Assembly: GCA_026397475.1 (NCBI GenBank)
Contig: JAPLUT010000006.1
Span: forward strand, 62,001-126,000
DNA: 64,000 nucleotides
Source: a candidate division SR1 bacterium
GTDB taxonomy: Bacteria > Patescibacteriota > Gracilibacteria > Absconditabacterales > Absconditicoccaceae
Direction: 5' to 3'
Part shown: positions 55,950 through 64,000 of the stretch, in pieces
How positions within the stretch are numbered: position 1 is the first letter of the stretch
Layout of the letters: each line of letters starts with the position of its first letter
Program-made: the position numbers and the translations under genes
The notes under the pieces: model-generated
Databases searched by the model: none
What the model was told of the DNA's origin: nothing
The model's input: the letters and a program-made list of their open reading frames with translations, nothing else

Positions 55950-56094
55950 TTTTCCTCACCCCCTTTCCCCCTCTCCTTCAGAGAGGGGAGCTGTTCTTTA
56001 CTGTTCAGAGAAAAAAATAAATAAAAAAAAATACCCTCTCTGAAGGAGAGGGTCTCCCGATAAGTTTATCGGGAGGGGTGAGGAAATTCACTTA
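55948..56094. mobile_element. MITE-like inverted element (CCTCACCCC..GGGGTGAGG)
   Basis: A 140-bp palindromic element between tatD and the next gene. Outer arms TTTTCCTCACCCC and GGGGTGAGGAAA frame inner palindromes CCCTCTCCTTC/GAGAGGG and CCCTCTCTGAAGGAGAGGG plus a CCCGATAAGTTTATCGGG hairpin. An incomplete copy lies at 53684-53726. It could act as a terminator for the two flanking convergent genes. Confidence 0.7.
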
Positions 56095-56097
56095 TGT

Positions 56098-58578
56098 TTA
56101 TACTCAAACTCTGAAATAAATCTCTTTATCAACCAATTCTCTTTTCGTTCCTCGCTTAAGTGCAGAGATTTGTTTCATGATCTCTACTTTTTCTGGAATG
56201 TTTAAGATAGTGTCGTTGTACGGTATTCTTGTAGTGAAACTAAATGGTCTTGTCGGTTGGTTGTTTACGACTATTTTTGCTGCAGATCTAAATGTGTCTC
56301 CATTTACTAAATCTGTCGCTGAAAATTCTGGTCCCATTTCTTTTTCCAAAAATTCTGCATCTTCTGGTCCTACTTTATGGAAGAAAAAATTTCCCACGTT
56401 ACCGAAGATAGTCTTTGACATATCAATATCTCCTCACAGTCATTTTTGACTGAGCTGAGCGATATATTGATGAGCTAAGACTAATCAAAGCTTGTATTTT
56501 CTTGCTTCTGATAAAATACTTTCAATAGATTTAGAAACGTAATTTTGGAATTCATCAATATAGAGAAAGAAAGGTACTCTGTCTTTTGGTTCAAGGCTCG
56601 CTCTTTTGAGTGCAGAAAGTTTAAGCTGCATGGTTATCATTCTTCCTATGATTTTACTTGGCTCTTCTCAGGTGAGTCCTTTTGAGAGATTTACAAGAAT
56701 TACTTTTTTCTGATTCATCGCATCAAAGAAGTTGAATGATGACTTGGGTTGTCCGATTATGTTTCTTACATAGGTACCTGTCGTAAATGGTCAAAATTTT
56801 GCTTGGATGAATGGAATAATTTCTGCTTTTTCTCTATCACCCATTTTTTTATACGTCTTGTTCCATCGTGCTGCGATTATGGGATTTTTAACGTTTCTGA
56901 TTTTTGATTCTGCGAATGCATCATCTGTAAAGAGTCTCATAATATCTATTAGTGTTCCTCCTTCTGGTTGTTCCATAAGTAAGAAACATGCGTTACGGAA
57001 GTAATCTTGAATACGTGGGCCGAAAATTTCTTCTCCATACATAGAGACAAACATTTCTACTAAATCATTTGTCATTACGTCTCTTTCGTCTTCTGTTTCT
57101 GCTCCATCCAATGGATTAAAGGCAATCGGATAGTCTGTATTTGAAAGATCAAAGTAAATAAGATCGTCTATTCTTTCTTTAGGAAAATATTTCATCGCAA
57201 ATTCTACTAAATCTCCATGAGGATCTATCACACAAAATCCATTCCCCATCTTGATGTCTTCTAGTATCGCAGTAAGCATTAATGTTGATTTACCTGAACC
57301 TGTTTGTCATAAAACATACATATGTCTCATTCTATCGTCGTTGTCGGTTCTAATTTTCACTTCTTTTTTGATCCCTGCGTAGGTGTTGTATCCCAATAAA
57401 ATTCCTTCTGTGGGAATGTTGTCGGGTGCCGGAATTATTTTATATTTTTGTCGACTAATACGAGGATTTCTATTAAATTTCGCATTAGGAATATGGATAA
57501 TAGACGAAAGTTCTTTAATATTTAGAATTGTTGTCTTCTCTCGTTTGTTGAGATTTGCCATCATTCAATTGTCTGTGTAGAATATTCTATTGATAAATTC
57601 TTTGGCAAATCATTGAATGTTTTTTGATTTTTTAAATTTGAATGCATTGAGTCCTATATAACTGTACTGACTAAATCATCTTGCAAGATCATCGATGATT
57701 CTTTCTGGTCTGTTTGCGTCTGGAGAAGTTACCAAGGCCCTTATTTTGATCGAGAAAATCTCATCTTCTGTTTTCTTTTCTATATCTCCGGATTGTTGTT
57801 GTGAGAAATCATTTTTCTTCTCATCATTTTTAGGTGTTTCTTTTGAATCAATGCTTCCGCCTGTTATCCCTTTTCGAACGTCTTTGAATAATCCATCCAT
57901 AAATCATTTGCTCTTTCATTCTTTGATGCCTTTTGATTCTTTTCTAAGTGTCTTAAGCTCCTTTTCATCAAGTGGAGAAACGAGTATTTGTAAACACATC
58001 TTTTCGTCAGTAAATACTTTTGAATATGCTGACAATACGCTATCCATAGGATCTGCTTCAAAAGACTCATAGGTCTTTATTGGATATGCATTTCCTTTCG
58101 TCAAAACAAATTCTCCTCCTGCCATATATTTTCATGCTTCAAGAAGTTTTGGTGCATCGATAGTATCTACTACCGCGCCTATATAAAATGAAGAAATAAG
58201 TTTTTCCATGTTTTCTATGTGTTCTTCTGGTACTCCCATTATAAACTTGATGACTTCTTTTTCTATAAACATTTCCATGCTGATATAATTATGTCCAAGT
58301 TTTTTATACTTTCGTTCCGTATCGATGATGGAATAGAAATTTTTATATATCTGATTCATGATTTGGATATTCTGTTTCATATCTCTGATAGAATCTCCTC
58401 CCTCGTCTCCTCATTTTGTAGTTACGCTTTTGGGAATTTTTACTTGAAGGTATCTTAATTTACTTGCCTGTTCTGTTCTATGCTTTTTATGCATTGAAAA
58501 AAATATTGCCTTGATCGTCAATGATCCTATCAGTCGTAATCCTAGTGCTATAATGATGATAATAATCAGATTATTCAT
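56098..58578 (-). CDS. membrane-anchored VirD4/TraD-like DNA-translocating ATPase
   Basis: 826 residues. One N-terminal membrane helix (residues 2-24, IIIIIIALGLRLIGSL) is followed by a 400-residue region with alpha/beta mixture, then an ATPase domain with Walker A GQTGSGKST (425-433) and Walker B FFLYIDEFQ (Asp675, Glu676), SEARKYKLGLVLAHQYIAQL after it. This is the layout of type IV coupling proteins and related HerA/FtsK-like ATPases, which pump DNA or protein. The first Gly of the Walker A motif is TGA, so standard-code prediction breaks it. No relaxase or VirB genes are in the window. Confidence 0.85.
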
Positions 58579-58737
58579 TCATCTAGAGTTCTATTAAAAC
58601 CTGCTTCTGGTTCTAATATAATTATAGCTAATATAATTGAAAATGCAATTTTGTCTTTTTGTTTTGGGCTTTAATTGCCTATTTATTAACCAAAGTTGTA
58701 AAAATGTTGTCCAGTATGGTTTTAAAGAAATATAGTA
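58579..58737. other. AT-rich gap between two same-strand genes
   Basis: 159 bp between the ATPase start and the stop of the transglutaminase gene. Strongly AT-rich, with no hairpin, repeat or open frame of note. It probably carries the ATPase promoter. Confidence 0.4.
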
Positions 58738-61700
58738 TTATTTTACTATTTGTTTTCGTTCATGTTCGTTGAATGAATATATCCATTCCCTCATTCTATT
58801 ATTGAGTTGATGTATTCTAAATTCTAGGAGTTTAGTCCCGAAAGAGGACTTATTCTCCATTTTTTCTTCTTGTAAACTTTCTAATAGTCCTTCTAAAACT
58901 TCGCTTGTATTTCTAAACTCAGTTTCACGTTCTGTCTCATGTTCTTCACTACTTTTTTTTCTCATTTTTCTGTATGCTTTTTCTTTTTCGTAAAATATAT
59001 TGTATGCTTTTTTGCAAATATCTAGCTTTTGGTCTGGTTTTATCATATGCAACAAAGTTGCAAGATGACGTTTTCCTATACCTGTATATTCGACCCTTCG
59101 CTTATATATTTGGTTCCCTTTTTCTACATTACTACTTTTTTTTGCTAAGATAGTCTCTATTACGCTAAATATAGCTTTTTCTATAGCCATCTTTTCTGTC
59201 GAAGATTCCGTAACAATCTTACAAATCTTATCTAAGTTATCTTCTATGATACCATAATCACTGATTTCTAATTTTTCTTTTGACGCAACAAAGTCTATTG
59301 TTGCTGTAGGATTTTCTTTATATTTCTCTAATAGTTTCTTCTCTAAAGCCGGTAAAAGCTCGGTTTCTATTTGTGTTCTATATATATATTCTGCTCCTGC
59401 AAAAATAGAGTGTGGTGGATCTCTTTTAATCGTATAATATAAAAGATTTGCGAACTTGTTGTTTCCAAGAAATAAATATCTTTCAAATAGTTCAAAAAAA
59501 TTCTCTTTCTTTATCTCGCTTTTGTAATTTTTATTTGTTATCATTGATAGGAGTTCATATGTTATGTTGGACGAATCTTCGCTTTTTATTTTTTCATTCG
59601 TAAGACTTTCGTTTAGTTCTTCTTTTCTTACGAAACTTACTATAAGGTCTAACTCGTAAGATGCTTTCGTAGGAAAGGTTTTAATCCAACTTCTAGTTAA
59701 CATACTTTTTCGAGTAGCAAATTCTTTTTTTATACTTTCTAGATCTGTTTTTGATCGTCAAATTCGTTCTGCATCATCTAGCTTATAAAATTTTGTAAAT
59801 ATTTCATCTGATCGAGCAAGTAGTACGCTTCTTAGCTCATTATTATAGTTTTTGTATATTTCTCCTTCTAGAGACGCTCTTGTTGATTGTAATTCTGATA
59901 ATATAGTTTGTTTTACTTTGTTTGGTGTTATATCTTTTTTATGTCCCTCGATGTTTTTTTTCTCTTCTACTTCTAAAACTATCCCATAGGAGCTGTCTGT
60001 AATGTCCTTCATAAGTTGCTTCTCGACAACAGTATTTACATCATAGGGTAATCTTTTGTCAGAGTATCAAACTGCGATCCAGAATACTATTGCTGCTGTA
60101 AGCATATTCTTGTATTCATTATTTTCTGATTCTTCTATCTCTGGTATTTCACTGACAATAAGTTCTGCTATTTCATGACTCATTACTTGATCAGATACTT
60201 GTGTATAGGTATGATACACAATACGTTCATTGATAAATGAAATAGTTATATCTGTTCCTATTTTTTTATTGATATAGTTGAGCTCGTTGGAGAATTGCTG
60301 TTCGTGTTCATAGTTTTTTGATATGTTTGAAGTAATGGTGTTTGTTATAGGAGTAATCTGATTTTTGTTCGCGTATTCCCGACCAAACTTCATTACTATC
60401 AATAGATTTTTTAATCTTTTATAATACTCAAGTATATATTCCTTATATACGTGTTTCGTGCGATCTAACTTTCATAACTCCTTCCATATTTCCTTACTTA
60501 TAAGTCCCTCTATATGAAATTTTAAAAGTTCGGCGAATCTTTTATTTTCATCGTTATCTGAATGCTCGGCTATTTTTAATAATTTTATCAAATCACCTTT
60601 TGCTCGTGCAATATTTTTTTCTATGATGAGGGTTTCATCTCCTTTTTTCATTTTTTCAATTTTTTCTCATGTTTTCTGTGTCTTTTTGTACCATTCTCTT
60701 ATGTGTTCCAATTTCTCTGCAAGAAATGACTTAGCAAGGCTGAATTGGTCTTTTATTTTTTGTTTTCTTTCTTCCTTTCTTTTGACCTCTTCGGCTTCTG
60801 CTATTTTTTTCTTGTCTGGAGCTTCCTCATGTGGAGTGGCGTCTAGAAGTAAACATTTTCCCTCTATATTTGCTTCTGTTACTCCATGTCATTCATATCC
60901 TTCTCCTGACTTTACATATCAGGCACACTCTTGGGCTTGTATATTTTGTTGTCTCAAGAGTGCTATATTGAGGGTATTTATGTTTTTACAATCTCCTATA
61001 CCGGTATGAGCAACTCAAGCTAGGTATGAGGGATGTTTTTTGTATTGATCTACAGTGTTGTCTCTATATTTTGAGTACAAGAATTTACTAGAGAGAAAAT
61101 TAGTAGAGTGGCGTCCTGCTGATTCAGGATTTTCTAGTCCTCACTGTTCGTCTATTACTGTTTGTATACTCTCAGGCAATTCTTCTTTATTTACAATCTT
61201 TGCGGTTAAAAGATTCTCGATGTTTTTATATCATTGTGTTCATTGATTTTTTGGGGTATTGAAAAAAATTCCATTATAATTCTTGTCTCCATAACGTACA
61301 TAATGTATTCCTATGTCTCAGCTAGGTACTTTATCAAGTGCTAGATAATAGTATCCAAGGTTTTTAATACAATAGAGCTCAAATTTGATTCATTGTTCTT
61401 GGAATATTTCTTTTGCTTTCTGTGACAGTACAGGAACATATCCTCTTGGACACACAATAGAGTTTATCCCTTTGGTTAGTGATCATTTGCTGAGAATAAG
61501 CGTAGGGTAGTATTTCTCATCAGGTAAATTTCGAAGTTCTCGATTATTTTGAGAAAGGAAAAAAGAGTAATCTCGAATCACCATCTCTTTGTTGTTTCTT
61601 TCTAGAATATGTTTGTTTTTATGATCGATTTTTTCTTTTAACCGTTTTGTCCCTTCAAGACGAAAAAATACTTCTCAAACTAATATGTTTGAATGTAAAT

Positions 61701-63378
61701 TACCATAATTTCTGATCTCTATATTTTTTAACTTGTCAGATCAACGATTGAGCAGATCACTTTCATGACGGAGATCATTTTCTCTTCCACTCATTCATAA
61801 TAAACTTCCGCTGAACATATTATTTAATAGCTCTTGTGTGCTTTGCTCTCTCATTCTACTTAGTAATCTTCATATTGTTTTATTTTCTTGTAGTCGCGAT
61901 TCTCAATCATTATTTTCGTTTTCTTCTCATTTTTCATATGATTCTTCATTATCTTTTTCATTTCTATTTTCTCAGTTTCAACCTTTGATAAGTGCGATAA
62001 GGTCTGTAATTCTTCTTTTAGTTTCTTGTATGGTTCTAAAGATTGTTAGGAGAATTATTGTTACAGCGATTATTATTGATTTAGGTGCTAATGTTCTAAT
62101 AGTATATCGAATTTTATCACTCCACAAGAGTAGTATATCTACTACTTTTATTAAAAATCTTTTTATTTTTCCTGGTCACTTATTCCTTTTTAGTTCTAGC
62201 TTTTTTCTCTTCTTCTCTTCTTTCTCAAATATTTTTTCACTCTTTTCTTTGATCTGTTCAAAGAGTTTTTTTGCTATTTTTTCTATCTCTTCAATTGTTA
62301 AATTCTCTTTATGTTCTTCGATTATATTGTATATGTCTTTATCGATTGCTTGGCTTGCGTAGAGAGTATTTAGTAAATTATTTTTATTCGAAGCGAGAAT
62401 GCTTTCTATTTTTGGATAACTTACTAGATTTTCTAGTATATAACATATTCTATCAAATTTATGTATTTGAGAGTTATGGAGGTGTCTTATAGCAATGTTA
62501 TTCTTGTCTCGGAACAAATACTCGTCTTTTTTGGAGTAGGCTTCCATTGTTATTTTTTTGATTGCTGCTTTTATTTTCTCTTTATCTGGTGCGTCTGGAA
62601 TGTCATCGAGGTAGTGGACATAATTCTTGATAGAGAAGTAAAGCCGTTGAAGTCAGCTATCCTTAAGCTCTTGAGCCCAGATTTCTAATATTTCTTTTGC
62701 ATGATGAAAATCGTCTCACTCCACTTTTGCAATAAACATATTGTAACTTCTTGTAATGTTTTGATCTAAGGTATTCAAAAAATCACAACTATTTTTGATT
62801 ATCTCAAAGGATTCTTTTCTTGTTTCCTCAGAGTGTAAGATTTTATTGAATATATCGCTTTCTGACTTTATTTCTTTGCTTCATTCAGACAATCCCTGTA
62901 TGGGGTTCTTTTTTGTTACTATAGATTCAAGTTTTCTTCTTGTTTCTAGGTTTTGATCAAGAGATATTTTTAAAACTTCTTTTGATTTTTCTAAAAAATC
63001 TAGAATAATCCCTTCATTTGTGATATTTTCTTTTAGATTCTTTATTCCTTCTTCTCATCATTTTAATACCTCTTGAGATTCAAGAGTATTTATTTTTGTG
63101 AGTTTGTTGTTGATGTCGCTAATGAATCTTTGTTTCTCTTTTTGACGTAATTTAAAAAAATCTGTTGTTGATGTTGCTTCTATATGGTAAAGCGTGCTTT
63201 CCAATTCGCTTACAGTTTCCTTTGTTAAAATATCAAGAGTGGGTATGATGTTATGGAGTTGATGTTGGAGAATATGCTTAATGCTACTTTTTACTGTTCA
63301 TAAAAATCACTCTTTCCTTCAAGAAGATTCGCGATCATTGAGATATAAGTATGTCTTTATAAGCTCTTTCTCGAACAT
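58738..63378 (-). CDS. 1,546-residue protein with transglutaminase-fold domain
   Basis: One frame from ATG 63378, checked codon by codon and free of TAA/TAG. Residues 1-400 are mostly charged helices; a hydrophobic stretch near 433-447 (KSIIIAVTIILLTIF) may be a membrane or buried helix. At 797-846 lies a transglutaminase-like catalytic core: GIGDCKNINTLNIALLRQQ (Cys797), GHGVTEANIEGKC (His831) and LLLDATP (Asp846), with normal triad spacing. The last 650 residues are helical again. Its start overlaps the stop of the upstream gene (TAATG). In other bacteria such domains are proteases, amidases or cross-linking enzymes; role unknown here. Confidence 0.8.
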
Positions 63379-64000
63379 TAGTAGACGTTCTTAAATAAAG
63401 TCTTTATATATTCCTTGCATCTGTTTTTTATTTCTACCTTGCTTTCATTCAGTGCTCTTGTTGTTTTAATTCAAGCGTGTATGCTATTTAAATCAAAGTA
63501 TTCTCTATCTTTTCAAAGAATATTGACTAATTTGTTGTATTCTCTTCATGTCTTTTCATCAAAGATGCTCGTAATTCCCTGATTTTCTGTCAGTTGTATT
63601 CAAAATACTGGTCGATTCTTTTCTCCCTTTGTGTTCTGATTCTCATTAAATTCTAAAGAAAGTGGATATTCTTCTTGATAGTGCTTTTGTATCCATTCAA
63701 AGATGTACTTTGATCGTTCTTGTTTTTCTTTATCTGAAAGATCTTTGTCCTCCATAAGATTTTTTCCTTCTGAATCCTTTTTATCTTCACATGATATTTC
63801 TACAGTGATTTGTTCTCATAATTGTTTTTGTATCTCTCAGATGCTGTTGAGCAATAATCTGATATGTTGAAAGTGTCTACTGACATCATAAAATTTGTCT
63901 TCTTCTTCTAATTTGCATACTGCATATATTCCATAGGGAATTTTTATTTTCATTCATAGGGGTAGTGGTGGTTGCGCTTCATCTACCCGTATACTCTTAT
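63378..64000 (-). CDS. protein of unknown function (N-terminus off right edge)
   Basis: The last 207 or so residues of a minus-strand gene whose stop TAA (63380-63378) overlaps the next start. Charged and helical, with PYGIYAVCKLEEEDKFYDVS, SEGKNLMEDKDLSDKEKQERS and ITSIFDEKTGREYNKLVNIL. Five or so TGA glycines. An internal ATG at about 63957 (MKIKIPYGIYAVCKL) could be the true start, since it resembles a protein N-terminus, but the frame is open to the edge. Translationally coupled to the transglutaminase gene. Confidence 0.6.

Overview
The window is low-GC bacterial DNA (roughly one third G+C by eye) that only makes sense if UGA is read as glycine (genetic code 25). With TGA as a stop, conserved housekeeping genes break into fragments. 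With TGA as Gly they become full-length, and the new glycines fall on invariant family positions: the lipobox of the FKBP lipoprotein, the prepilin cleavage site, motif 3 of LysS, the Walker A of the VirD4-like ATPase, the LDG motif of RseP and the RseP second residue. Code 25 is known from Candidatus Absconditabacteria (SR1) and Gracilibacteria, so this is most likely one of those ultra-small, probably host-dependent lineages. All coordinates below are rebuilt with TGA = Gly and stops only at TAA and TAG. About 50 protein genes are supported. I found no tRNA, rRNA or CRISPR array.

Layout. 1-8.5 kb: beta-CASP nuclease (cut by the left edge), a basic coiled-coil protein, a degenerate inositol-phosphatase-family protein, MltG, RsmA, a small membrane protein, a Wzx-like flippase and an S1-domain protein. 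8.6-17 kb: TsaD, a protein with an internal duplication, a SlyD-like FKBP lipoprotein, and a 1,414-residue PKD-type surface protein. 17-24 kb: dCMP deaminase, a GuaB1-type GMP reductase with CBS domains, a cluster of unknown genes including tandem paralogues (one with a nonsense codon), a UPF0489 protein carrying a repeat-encoded peptide, and DNA polymerase III delta'. 24-30 kb: LysS, half an MFS transporter, a type IV prepilin-like protein and a secreted protein with three tandem domains. 30-34 kb: a compact run of a membrane-anchored protein, a short SufD-like protein, a VWA protein, a small membrane protein and DnaA. 34-40 kb: two large coiled or secreted unknowns and ClpC. 40-49 kb: alanine racemase, an unknown gene with extreme TGA use, an orphan zinc-ribbon transposase-type protein, a ZIP transporter, RsmG, GreA, an HPF-like protein, Nudix, HrcA and an FtsE/LolD-type ATPase. 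49-56 kb: PheS, HD hydrolase, GT4 glycosyltransferase, RseP and TatD. 56-64 kb: a membrane-anchored VirD4/TraD-like ATPase, then a 1,546-residue transglutaminase-fold protein and a further truncated gene, all on the minus strand.

Two themes stand out. First, the genome is sprinkled with short degenerate repeats: 7-8 bp unit arrays, GC-rich hairpins and CCCCCTTTAT-type palindromes. Several lie inside conserved genes in frame and add extra peptide segments (MltG, TsaD, TatD, UPF0489, LysS). Second, genes differ strongly in how far they use TGA for glycine, from none over 690 codons of clpC to 19 of 22 glycines in an unknown gene at 41.2 kb. Surface and secreted proteins are plentiful (PKD protein, triple-repeat protein, prepilin, VirD4-like ATPase, transglutaminase giant), which fits an attached, host-dependent way of life, though that is inference. 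Most inspected start codons have no Shine-Dalgarno-like purine block.
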